Source: Coleophoma eucalyptorum
Lineage: Eukaryota > Ascomycota > Leotiomycetes > Helotiales > Dermateaceae
Length of the DNA stretch: 64,000 nucleotides
NCBI GenBank assembly: GCA_026120035.1
Contig: JALRME010000001.1
Span: forward strand, 571,909-635,908
Direction: 5' to 3'
The first letter of the stretch is position 1, and every line of letters begins with the position of its first letter. The notes below the pieces were generated by a model, which did not search any database, was not told where the DNA came from, and saw only the letters and a list, made by a program, of their open reading frames with translations. Positions 32,874 to 44,125 of the stretch are shown one piece after another. The translations under genes were made by a program, and so were the position numbers.

Positions 32874-33857
32874 ACAGGATGGTGCATTTGGTAGACACGA
32901 AGCGTGCAAGAGCGCGAAAAGTCCGTAGCGCTGTGCCAAATGTTGACATAAACACCTAGACTTTATGTCGAAATTGCATCTTGACTCCTGATCAGCTCTG
33001 CAGCATTATTCCAATTGAAATTAAAGCTGATATTAAATCACATTCTTCGAAAAAACAAAATTATGCAATGAAAGGCCAATGCCTTAACTCTGGCGGGTTA
33101 TTCAGCAGCTCAATCTTCAATCCTGCCTCGGCCGTGATCATCCAGCTATGAGTACTTAATGGGACCAGAAATTTAATTTGATCAGCTCCAGATTTTAGCT
33201 CTGGTGGTTCGCGGGGAGAGCAAGGAACCTCTCATTCTGTCCTGCTATGAGCCAAAGTACAGATCTTTGTTCTCGCCGATGGTTAGAAATGTTACTAGCA
33301 ACATTCTCTAAAATTTCTCTCGCATGGACAGAATACTGAGATAGTTGGCTCCACGGCTTCCTTAGGGGGGGGGCGAGGATCTGATACGAAACGGGTGCAA
33401 CTTGATAATGCGGCCGATGTTCTTGGCTGAATACTTGAAATGCATGGGATCCTCAAGGAGTAGCTTGCTGGGCCATAGGTTGCCAGGACACCCTCGATAA
33501 GAGCCCATAAATCAATGACTGAGGGCCAAGCTAGATATGCGGGAGAAGGGCATATGAGGCTTATAATATTTTTAAGCTGTTCTTGCGGCTTGTACTGATT
33601 AATGCAAGTGAAAATTGAAATTTTAATTAATTTCATTTTTTGTTGATTTTATTTAGGGTTCTTTTGTCTAGATATGGTTTATCTAGATGCATACAAATAG
33701 GTGCGCAAGATGGGTATCAATAAGTTGTCTATCCAGGACACATTTCCCATCCAATTTCATAAAGGCATTAACAAATAAGTAAGCAAAAAGACAGCTCAAC
33801 CGTCTTAAACGACCCAGGCCGCTCTCTCTAACTCCAATCACACTAAGCGAGCAATGA
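32874..33857. other. intergenic interval between convergent genes
   Basis: AT-rich, with a nine-base G run at about 33366. A 113-codon minus-strand frame at 33295-33636 has no family resemblance. Nothing else is visible. Confidence 0.5.
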
Positions 33858-34931
33858 CTACAAGAATAAGGCCAAAAGACCCAAGAGTCCCGCACCACCA
33901 GCTGTGTAACCAATGCTGCTCTTGGGAGCAGCACCAGTGAATTGGGCTGCTGGGGAGGTGGCTGTAGCGTTGCCTTTCCTGGCAGCAGCAGCAGTAGTGG
34001 AGTTGGTCTTGACAGTGCTGAAGGTAGCCTTTGCCAGAGTGGCAGTAGCTGCAGCTGGTGCCTCAGTAGTCGTAGTTTGCACAGTGACAGTTGAAGTTGT
34101 CATGTTATTGCCTGAGTGGCCTTCGATGATGATGATGATGGTGTTGGTGGTACCTGAAGATACCACTTCTGTAGTCTGTAGAGAATCTGGTTAGCATGTG
34201 GTTGAGGATGGGGGATTTTCAAGCCTTACGGTCATCGTGTCATGGATTGTGGCAGTTTCGTGCATCACCTCGGTGGTTGTAGTCTTCATCTCCTCAGCGG
34301 TTGTAGTCTTGTGCATCATCTCCTCAGTAGTTGTAGTCTTGTGCATCATCTCTTCAGTAGTTGTAGTCTTGTGCATCATCTCCTCGGTAGTTGTAGTCTT
34401 GTGCATCATCTCCTCAGTAGTTGTAGTGTTGTGTACCATCATTGCAGTGGTCGTCCCTTCGGCCTTTGGTGCTTCGGTCATTGTTTGGTTGCAGTTATGC
34501 ATACACGCGGCCGTGGTGGTTTGTTCAGACATCATCGAGTTTGCAGGTGTCTCCTTGCTCATTCCCATATCCATGCTTGTAGTCATCGCCATGGAGGTTG
34601 TGCTTGCGGCAGAACTTGAATTCTTTCCACTGTCTTTGTTCCCGCCATTGTCGGAGGATGAATAGCCCCCATTGTTATAAGACGAGGAAGAGCTACTGCC
34701 TTTACCACTAGAAGAATCATATGACGATGATCCAGAAGAAGAGCCGGAAGAGTACCCAGAGGAAGAATCATATGACGATCCGGAAGAAGAGCCAGAAGAT
34801 GAAGATCCATACGAAGAAGACATATCAGAAGAGGAGCTCATGGAGCTGCCACTAGAGTAGCTGGAAGCATCGTTGGTAGCCAGACCAGTCGCAGCTAGCG
34901 CACCAAGGGCGAAAATCATAGAGTAACGCAT
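33858..34931 (-). CDS. GPI-anchored-type wall protein with Met/His-containing repeats
   Basis: Two exons: 34931-34230 and 34175-33858 (1020 nt, 339 residues). It has a signal peptide (MRYSMIFALGALAATGLAT), then about 90 residues of Ser/Gly/Tyr repeats (SSGSSSGSSYDSSSG). A Met-rich stretch follows (SMAMTTSMDMGMS), then tandem decapeptides EEMMHKTTTT (four full copies plus divergent ends). After the intron comes a Thr/Ala-rich stalk. It ends in a hydrophobic tail (GGAGLLGLLALFL) preceded by small residues, as expected for GPI anchoring. Proteins of this build are O-mannosylated and attached to the membrane or wall. The Met/His repeats are unusual for wall proteins and could bind copper, which is inference. 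A function is not known. Confidence 0.8.
34283..34432. repeat. coding 30-bp minisatellite (Met-Met-His decapeptide)
   Basis: About five head-to-tail units of 30 bp, core GTAGTTGTAGTCTTGTGCAT on the forward strand, differ by one or two bases. They encode EEMMHKTTTT on the minus strand. On the plus strand the array leaves two hydrophobic frames open, which are shadows. Confidence 0.85.
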
Positions 34932-37041
34932 ATTGATTGTTTATTGATGGAGTATAGAAAGTGTAAGGTGGAAAGAAGTAAATAAATAGAATGGAAAGGT
35001 ATAAAGGAACGTAAGATATGACCAGCAAAAGAATGAAAGTGAACGAAGTCCAGGGTTTACTGCAAAGGATAAATGATGGCGGAGGAGGGGAAGAACAAGT
35101 GAGGGCGACAACATTATATGCATGCTCTCCAGGAACACCTAAGATATGCAAGTCTCAAACGGCACTTTACCTGAGGAAGAGATCCTCTCCAGATCTGCGC
35201 CCTGATCTGAGGAGGATCACTTGCTCACTTGCTCAGACGAACGAGAGATGCAAATCGCAGGACGGCAAAAGATCTCAAAGGAGTAAGGTATGCTGCATCA
35301 CTGCTCCGAAGCACCCAGAAGCGAGCAGCTCCGCCACCGGGGCCGATTAAGCTTGCCGTGAGACGATCTGAGTTTGGGAAGCGCACGAAAGCACAGTTAG
35401 TGAGCCAAGCTGAGGTGGCTATGTTCGTTGACGTGCATCTGAAATACGATTCTATGATCTTTGCTTAAGGTTAAGCATAACAGCCAAGCTTGAGCCAAGG
35501 AAAGCTTCCTGAGTGGAGCGTTCAACCCTTGACGATATCAGACTGAATTGATGAGATGGCTCGCAGCCATTCAGAGAGGGTTAAAAGACACATTGGTCGC
35601 TACGCGGTGGTCGCTTAGCATGATGATCGATGAGATCAAACGTTGTAGGCTTCAGAAGTGTCTACAACGGGACTAAGCGCAGAGAACAGGCGAACAGCTG
35701 AAGAGATTAAGGGGGGAGCGAGAGAACAACTCTGTCGAATCTGCGATGCTTGACATCATTGAAGCCCGTCGGTTGGTTGCGAAGGAATACAAAAGCGTGG
35801 AAGGTTCTTCTGTGCCGGTTGCGCAATTGTCGCAGCATTTCCTGGCAACGTGGTGAACAGGCAAGGACGTTGTCAGTTTGCCAGCAAGTGTCACAGTGCC
35901 AGCGTATCAGACGACCTCGCCTCTCTTACAAAAGCAGGCAGTGCAGCAGTGCCATGCTCTAGACAACGGGTTCTCGTTCTCACGCAGCTGGAAAAATGCA
36001 AAACAGACACCGGCGGACAGACACACAGACAGACAGAGAGAGAAGACAGGCAAGAGCCGGGAGATGGGGCAACAATAACTTAGGTAAGCCGGTAAGAAGG
36101 AGCACGCACCAGACGGAGAGACACGGAGAGACACTGTGGTGCTGTATTATTATTATTATCATTGTATAGCTCCGGTTGAGGTGTTGATCATTGTTCCCGA
36201 CGGAAAGCACTGGTGGGCGACACGTGATGAGATGGTTTATAGACCTTCCACCGCGGCCAAAGTCGTCGTCGCTTTCTGGTCGCCTCGTGTTTCCTGTCCC
36301 TGTTGCCATCATTCCTTCCAATTAAACCGGTCGCTACCATAACATGCAAATGCGTAACACACCACACAACACCCTCTAGCTCATCTCCTTTGCGCCGAAA
36401 GTCTATCATATTGCACAACCCATGCCGATGACCATCACAAGTATGTCACAGCCGTTGTTATCAGATCTACCGTACCTTCCCCATACGGACAAGGTGCAAC
36501 GTCAATCTTTTACTCACGGCTATCGATATCATACTGCCTTTCCAACCGCAAATCCTTTCCAAGCGGAGTGTGGAGCGTAGGATTATGGCGTCCCTTCACA
36601 GTGGCTGCTTCTGCTATTGGCTATATGTCCACCCATCTTTGAGGTCTCGGGGTTGTACCTCCACCAAATAAATCCACGCCCCGCCTATCGCCAGCCAGTA
36701 CTTTACCTGTGTGTTGGGTGCTTCCTTACCGATGAAATGGCTCGATAAATGGTTGATAGCATTGTGTTTGTCCGACGTCATGCCATCTCCTCATACATTT
36801 GATCGCTACCGGCGTACCTTTGAACCCCGCGACAGATCTATGATTGATCGATTAATTCGCCGCGCTGCTGATCAGGTTTGAACTGATGGGATAAATATTT
36901 TATGTGCCCTTGCCTCCCCCCTTTTTTGGCCCATTTCCTTTCTCCTCTTCGTCCTTGCACGCCTTCGTATTGTCAGAGTAAAGTTGCTCGCACGAAACAA
37001 CTGGGCATCACTGGTTAGCGACAAGCACCAAAATCACCGAG
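34932..37041. other. intergenic interval of about 2.1 kb with simple repeats
   Basis: Includes GACA/GAGA-rich tracts at about 36005-36050 and 36115-36135, and an ATT microsatellite at 36148-36161. It forms the shared upstream region of the wall protein (minus) and the MFS permease (plus). The last 200 bp before 37042 contain pyrimidine-rich CCTCCCCCCTTTTTT sequence and an ATAAATATTTTAT element near 36891. No gene is visible. Confidence 0.5.
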
Positions 37042-38782
37042 ATGAGTCGCGACGATTCCCCAATGGATTCAGAAAAGGCCGTCGAGCCAGCGCAATACGT
37101 CCAGGACAAGGTTGCGCACGCGAACATATTAGAAGGCGAGACGGATCTGGTTTTTAAGCATGCCGACAAGAATGATGCCGATGAGGCGATGAAGGCATTT
37201 ATGGGCCATGAGGGAGAAAGTCTCGAAATGACGCCGGAAATGGAGAAGAAACTGCTCCGAAAAATTGATTGGAATTTGATGCCGGTATGCTCCAATTACT
37301 CCCTCTGAAATAAGACTCTAGTCCTGACTGGGGTTAGATGCTCTGCGTAGTGTATGGCCTCAATTACTTGGACAAGACTACCCTATCCTACGCCAGTATC
37401 ATGGGCATTAAGACAGCCATCAACTTGAAAGGGTCAAACTACCAGTGGCTTGGAAGCATGTTCTACATTGGCTACCTCTTCTGGGAGTATCCAACGAATC
37501 GGCTGTTGCAACGCTTACCACTTGCTAAATACTCTTCGGCGTGTATTATCTTGTGGGGATTGACCCTTTGCTGCATGGCGGCGACAAAGAACTTTGCTGG
37601 CGCAGTGGCTGTTCGTTTCCTACTTGGTGTATTCGAAGCGGCTGTCAGTCCTGGCTTTGCACTGTTTACTTCTCAATGGTACACTAGAGCTGAGCAAGGT
37701 TTAAGAGTTGGCATTTGGTTCAGTTTCAATGGGTTTGCACAAATTTTAGGAGGCCTCGTAGCGTATGGTATTGCTGTGGGGGTCGAGAAGCATGGCGCAG
37801 CTATTGCATCCTGGAAAATCATTTTCATCGCCATCGGATTGCTTACAGCCGCTATCGGTTGTCTGTTTCTCTATTTCATGCCCGACAACCAGCTGAATGC
37901 AAGATTCCTTACACCGGTAGAGCGATTGATGGCGGTAGAAAGAATCAGAAAGAACCAACAGGGTGTTGGAAACAAGCATTTCAAGTGGTATCAACTCAGG
38001 GAAGCTTTGTTGGACCCAATGACCTGGGCTATCTTCTTCTACGCCTTGGTTGCTGATATCCCTAATGGTGAGTGATTATCCTGCAATGATTTTAGTATTA
38101 TACTAATATAATTCAGGCGGTATCTCCAATTTCTTTTCTCAACTTATTGTGTCCTTTGGCTACACCGCAAACGAATCTCTGCTCTATGGTACGCCTGGCG
38201 GAGCAGTTGAAGTTGTAGCGTTGATCGTATGCGGATACCTTGGTGACAAGCTCAACAACCGCGTTTTGGTCTCTATGTCAGGACTGATCATATCAATTAT
38301 TGGCATGCTATTGATCGTCTGTCTACCATTGACCAACAATTCGGGCCGTTTGGCAGGCTACTACTTGACCCAGGCATCACCAACACCTTTTGTAGCATTG
38401 CTTTCCTTGATCGCCAGTAATGTTGCCGGCTATACTAAGAAAACAACCGTGGCGGCGGTGTACCTCATGGGCTATTGCATTGGGTAAGGATGTCTATTCT
38501 GTTGTCTCTACGTGTATCCTTACTAATGATGGTTACAGAAACATCATCGGACCGCAAACATTCCGTCCCCAAGACGCACCTCGTTACAAGCCAGCTGAGA
38601 TCACGATTATTGTTTGCTGGGCTGCCTGCCTCGTCGATCTTGCCTTTATTTACTGGTATTATAGGCACCAGAACAAGAAGAATGAGCAAAAGCGGGCTGC
38701 GCCGGGCTATAAGAAGTTGGAACAGCAGGAGTTTTATGATTTAACGGATAAGGAGAACACCGAGTTCGTTTATACGTTGTAA
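37042..38782 (+). CDS. MFS permease of the Dal5 (anion:cation symporter) family
   Basis: Four exons: 37042-37284, 37338-38067, 38117-38483 and 38539-38782 (1584 nt, 527 residues). A 90-residue acidic cytosolic N-terminus leads into twelve predicted helices. Family marks include the LNYLDKTTLSYASIMG motif in helix 1, the WEYPTNRLLQRLP loop (Dal5-type version of the MFS loop 2-3 signature), RFLLGVFEAAVSPGF in helix 4 and GYLGDKLNNR between helices 8 and 9. Dal5-type carriers take up allantoate, vitamins, small organic acids or peptides with protons across the plasma membrane. The substrate cannot be told from sequence. The neighbours (MOSC protein, P450, ABC transporter relic) do not define a pathway. 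Confidence 0.9.
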
Positions 38783-39370
38783 AAACTGTCACTGTTTGAG
38801 ACACATTGTTGGGATTATTTTGTATTAGGACATAAGCTACTTCTCTTAGATCTCTATATAATCTGGGATGAATGCTTTCACGACCGTCAACAGAAAAGAC
38901 CAGAATTATCAAGCGGTTTTGACTCGAAGTTCATTGGGGAATACCCTCATTCAAAGCTCAAGAAGGCCAACAAGGTCAAAGAGAGCGGATGTTTATACCA
39001 AACAAGCTTCGCTCACCCGGATCGCCAGTATCCGAATTCCAACCGCGCATTCTTGATTGCATAGCAGTGGTGGGGCCGGATTGACGAGTACCGTGCCCCG
39101 CATTCTGCCCTGCCCGCCTTTTGTCGTTTACACCGTCGACAGCTGCGTACCTTGTTTAACCTTGCCCTTGCCCTTGCCCTTGCTCATGATCTTCCGAAGA
39201 AGTATATCTGCAAAAGCTACAACCTTGTTGTCATCTATCACTATCTCCAGCTTCGTTCTCTCGCTTGTTTAAAAGACTAGTCTTAAGTGTCAAGACTCCC
39301 ATTTCAATTGGACCTACTTACTACCCTTATTTCAGTAACCCGTGCGGAAGCTAAGAAGGGATACCACACA

Positions 39371-40740
39371 ATGGCAGACAACACCGCAATGGACCGATCG
39401 TATGAAACTGAGGAGATGAGGATCACGAAGGTAAGCCTGCTATCAAAGCTCCAACATCTTTCAGGAGCAGGAGTTCACAAGCCTTCCCAAGCTCTACGTA
39501 TATCCAATCAAGTCGCTTCGAGGCGTAGAGCTCAATTCCTCGAAAGTCACCTCCCAAGGCCTGCAGTACGATCGGCGCTTCATGCTCCTAAAAGTGCTTC
39601 CCGATGGATCTTTACAGAATATGCATGTGTCCAAGTTCTACGAGATGGTCCTTTTCCACTGTGAAATATCCAATGGCTTCATCTACGTCTCTTATCATAC
39701 TCCGAACCCTCCCGTTGCACCAGCGACCGATGCACAGCAGATGACGCTGGAAATACCTACAGACCCAGAATGCACTGTCCTAGAGGATATCGAGATAAAG
39801 ATGCATGGCAGTGCAACGACTATCGCGTATCGCATGGATGCGGACACAAACAAGTGGTTCAGTGACTGTTTTGGCTTCGAGGTTGTGCTTGCATACATCG
39901 GCGATGGGAAAAGACGAGTGCTGGGCAGCATCAACCCAAACACACCGGGGAAGGATAGCTTGCAAGGCAAGCTCCAAGCCGTTATAAAGAGCGGATCCGT
40001 ACCTGGCCAAGCCGTCTTCGCCTTGTCGGTGCTGGGTATGGGTGTTGTCGGCGCGAAGGCGATGTGGAGTATCTCGAGCAAGCACCTGGATTTGCAGCCC
40101 GGGCAGGCAATTACCAATGCTGCTGTTGCTCTCCTGGCTATCCTCTATTCGCTATACTCTATGATAGCTCAGCAAGCAAGGCCAGCGCACATCGCCTTCT
40201 CAGACTGCGCACCCCTCCTCGTCATCAACGAAGCATCCATCGCCTCCACCCTATCACGCATCACCGATCTTCCAGAAGACAAAACCTCCCATATCACAGA
40301 GAAATTTCGATCCAATATCGTCGTTTCGGGCACTGAGGAATGGGACGAGGATTACTGGGCGGAATTGGATATCTCCGGTGCTGATGATGATAGAAGGAGG
40401 CATCGGATCGCCTTGACGGCTAACTGTGCAAGATGTGTTTCCCTGAATGTAGATCTTGATAAGGGTGTCCAAGCAGAGGGTGATGAGGGTGTCTTGTTGA
40501 AGAAGCTGATGGTTGATCGTAGGATTGATAGTGGCAGTAAGTATAGTCCTGTCTTTGGGCGCTATGGCTTCCCAGTCGCTGGGAAAGGCGAGGTCAAAGT
40601 TGGGGATGTGGTAACGATTCGGAGACGGAACAAGGAGACGACTACTTGGGGTAAGTGATCGTTCTGATCCAGCGCTTGGGAGTTTTCTGTACTGACATGT
40701 CCTACCAGATTGGCCTGGATTGTCAACTCCTCCCAACTAA
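39371..40740 (+). CDS. MOSC domain protein with N-terminal beta-barrel (mARC/YcbX-like)
   Basis: Three exons: 39371-39430, 39492-40650 and 40709-40740 (1251 nt, 416 residues). The exon 1/2 junction gives RITKLYVYPIKSLRGVEL, the classic start of the MOSC N-terminal beta-barrel. The MOSC domain follows, with FSDCAPLLVINEASI, KFRSNIVVSGTEEWDEDYW and NCARC, which holds the Cys expected to ligate molybdenum. The end is TWDWPGLSTPPN. Between the two domains lies an insert of about 70 residues with two hydrophobic stretches (VFALSVLGMGVVGAKAM and AAVALLAILYSLYSMI). MOSC proteins bind molybdenum cofactor; animal mARC reduces N-hydroxylated compounds at the mitochondrial outer membrane. Here the membrane contact would be internal and not N-terminal. 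The electron donor and substrate are unknown. Confidence 0.85.
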
Positions 40741-42066
40741 TGTCCTTGAATGGCTTCCTCCTCTCCGTGTGGATACTTGCAACATAGGTGAGGGGCGCGA
40801 AAACGTGCGCTTTCAGAGACAAGGTAATTTAGAAGGACACGTCAAAGATTGTAATTTCTTTAGAGAAACTTTTAATTGATTTAATGTTATCAACAATATA
40901 GCTAGATGCTCCGTTAATACCGATTCTATCTGAAAACTATTGTCCAAAATGAATATTCAGCCGTGTCTATCCCGAATTATCCAGGTATTTTGCCAACGTA
41001 CACCTATAAGCCATAAATCTTACGAAAGTACTCAGGAGTGACTTAACAGCTGCTACAGGTGTGTAGAGAGAGAGCTTCGGGATGTAAACTCGCTGGAAAG
41101 AAGCAGGGCTAACTCAGCTATCGTGCAACCTGACGATCAGTTTCCAAACAAGGGGTGCAGCACCACCGAATTTTGAACCGATCTGAGAGTTCGACGTACT
41201 TATGTGGCCGCATATTATCAACGAGAAGATACGACGCAGAAACAAAGAAACCGTAAATAGACTGCGCGTCGAGATAAGTTATCCAGAAAGTCGTCCGGGT
41301 AAATTAAGCGACCCATTCAAATTGCAGTGGTGCAGTGCCAAAATCCGGTAGATCAGCATCATCCGCATGCACACCACTCGCAGAGTCCAGTAGGAAAAGC
41401 CCAGCTATCTTGGAGAGGCTTATGCACTGCAAGAGGCAACAAAAGATAAGAAGTCGCGGAGGTTGTTGGGGATGGAGATCTCACTACTCCGCATGCTACT
41501 CGCCCTTGCTGATAACAACTCCAATTCCGCCTTTTCGTGAATCTGGACAGACTATTGAAGGCTTGGAGGTTTGTTGACTCCAAGTTCAAATTACAGCCTT
41601 ATTGAGGACGGATTGGACTTATCTGTCGTACAACAGCAGAGCAGCACTATTTCGAGTGTTCGTTTGCGACCTACCAAATCGATGATTTGAAGATATCTTC
41701 AAGTCCTTACTAATCCCTTCTACAGAAGTAATCTTCTTGGTTCTCGGTAGTGGGAGGGACAAGATAATACTCAAGTGCCAGTTGTATAGGGTGTCCAGAC
41801 TGGGTGAACAACTGTAGACTCTTTCCCATTCGGCTCGGGAATTAAGGCTCCTGACGGGACGGACCGACAGCAAGTGTTGGTCTTTCAGGTAACTGACTGA
41901 TAAAAGAAACGACCTATATAACTCACCAAGCGATACCGTGACCTACCTTGGCGACACAAAGCCAACGACATTCGACCGGGCTTAGTCGATTGGATGTAGC
42001 TCAAAGCTTCCATCAAATCTTGTCAAAATCTTCCTTCTTCCAAACCCAATCAGCGGAATAGGAAGG
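40741..42066. other. intergenic interval
   Basis: About 1.3 kb with no supported gene. It ends with the P450 promoter. Confidence 0.5.
41915..41921 (+). promoter_or_regulatory. candidate TATA box of the P450 gene
   Basis: A TATATAA sequence lies about 150 bp upstream of the ATG at 42067. It is a sequence match only. Confidence 0.3.
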
Positions 42067-43875
42067 ATGGGTTTCGCCAACCTGTCACTAATCCTCGGGT
42101 GCTCGACTCTTCTCTACTTGATATACACCTGCATCGTCTACCCGCTCTTCTTTTCACCACTCAGTAAAATCCCAGCACCACATTGGAGCTGTCACATCTC
42201 ACCAGCATGGATGACATACTTGCGGTGGCACGGGCCTGAGAACAAGACCATCTATATGCATCATGTTGAGAAAGGGCCCATCCTTCGAACTGGGCCTAAG
42301 GAACTAAGTGTGAACTGCTATGAAGAAGGTCTGAAGACCATCTACGGAGGGGGGTTTGAGAAGAATGATTTTTATGCAAGGTTTGAGAACTATGGGTGAG
42401 TTTTGGGGCTCTTTCTAGACAGAGTTAAAGTTGTTTGGGCTGATCAGAGATAGACTCCAGCCTATGTTCGCAACCAAGGAAAGCGCACCTCATTCCTTCC
42501 GCAAGAGAATGGTCGCTCACATCTTCTCCAAGAGTAGCATCCTTACCTCCTCTACTGTCAACCTTGGAACACAAAACGTCTTAGTGTCCCGCCTTCTCCC
42601 TGTTTTGCAAGAGTCCGCAGAGAGGAAATCCCCAATTGATATCCTCTCACTCGCTTACGCCTACTCCATGGATTCATTCATTTCCTTCCAATTTGGACTG
42701 CAGAATGGCACCAATCTGATCCAAAACGTGTCCGAGAGAGAATGGTATTTAAATTCCTTCCTAGGCGGACGGCCGTATCTCTTCTGGACGACCGGATTCC
42801 CACGCCTGTCTTACCTCCTCACCAAGCTCGGTTTCGACTTTGCGCCGGCATGGCTTCGCACCTCGGCAGAAGGACTTTGGGCTTGGAATCTGCAATTTTG
42901 CGACAGGGCAGAAGCGTTACTCTCCCAAGAAAAGGCAGGACGTATCGCAGAAATCAACCAGCCGGTCGTGTATCGACAGATGCGCGATGCGATGAGACGT
43001 GCAGATGCCGAGCTAGCACCAGAGCAATGGCCGCAAGACTGCCAGAATCTGCCACGGCAACCGTACCCCCGCCGACTGGAGACAGCGACGGATATGTTCG
43101 ACTTCAATGCGGCAGCACAGGAGACGAGTGGGGTCACCCTCACATATGCGTGCTGGCAACTGTCGCAGCGGCCGGAACTGATGGAGATGCTGAGGGACGA
43201 ACTGCGATCATTGTCTCCTCCGATCCTCTGGAACAGCAGTGAGCAGCGAGGTGAGAACGATGCAGAGCAGGAATTCCCCACTCCAAAATCCATTGATGCC
43301 CTTCCCCTCCTCGACGCAATCCTGCAAGAAACGCTCCGTCTGCACGCCGCCGTCCCGGGCGGGGCACCCCGCCTCACGCCCTCGCAACCCACTACCACTT
43401 TAGCAGGATATAGCAATATACCGCCCGGCACACGCGTGCAGGCCTCGGCGTACACGCTGCATCGCAACGCGGAGGTGTTTTCAGACCCTCATGAGTGGCG
43501 GCCACAACGGTGGATGGAGAGTTCGGATGCGCAGCTGAGGGAGATGCGGAGATGGTTTTGGGCTTGGGGTAGCGGTGGGCGGATGTGTGTGGGGAGTCAT
43601 TTTGCTACGCATTGTAAGTCTTTGTCTCACTTCCAGCCTCCTCTCTCCTCCCCTTTCGTTTCCTTCGTACGTTACGTGGGAATGAAATGTCTGTCTTCAG
43701 GGATGTATCTCGTGCCAATTAACCAACCTACTTAGCGATGAAACTCGCCCTCGCAGCGATCTATACTAATTTCTGGACTGAAATCGTTGATGATTTTGGT
43801 GGGCTGCAACAATTGGATGCTTTTATCGCCGGGCCAGAGAGTGGGAAGTTAATACTTCGATTTCACCGTGTCTAA
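42067..43875 (+). CDS. cytochrome P450 monooxygenase, microsomal type
   Basis: Three exons: 42067-42395, 42448-43613 and 43736-43875 (1635 nt, 544 residues). The N-terminal membrane anchor (LILGCSTLLYLIYTCIVYPL) is followed by a short Pro-containing hinge. The I-helix oxygen-activation motif is AAQETSG, a variant of AGxxT. The K-helix ExxR is ETLR from Glu404. The heme loop reads FWAWGSGGRMCVGSHFA with the thiolate ligand at Cys490. The last exon completes the L-helix and C-terminal strands (LILRFHRV). P450s of this type sit on the ER, take electrons from P450 reductase and oxidise lipophilic substrates. The CYP family could not be assigned. No synthase gene is nearby, so detoxification or an isolated tailoring role are equally possible. 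Confidence 0.9.
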
Positions 43876-44125
43876 GCTGAGATAAGGAGGAATATAAGTA
43901 GGATGGAAGATGTGATGCGAAGGTACGTGATGTAAGCGAGGGATGCGAAATAGTTAGTCATTGAGATTCTGGATTCGAAAAGCTATGAGCACCTTAGTTG
44001 TTTCTCTGAATCTATGAAGAAATCATATCGAGATTTTTGTCAACTAGCAAACGCATCGGCGCCTACGTTTAAAAATTCTACACTCACAATCCAACATCCG
44101 CCTGCTGACATCCACCCTCAAATAC
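43876..44125. other. intergenic interval between convergent genes
   Basis: 250 bp between the P450 stop and the ABC transporter stop. Nothing is visible. Confidence 0.5.

Noticed and set aside
34198..34665. Plus-strand hydrophobic open frames over the wall-protein repeats
   Set aside because: They are shadows of the 30-bp minisatellite. The minus strand has a signal peptide, an intron and a GPI-type tail.
42811..43467. 218-codon minus-strand frame opposite the P450
   Set aside because: It is the antisense of a well supported P450 exon and has no family resemblance.
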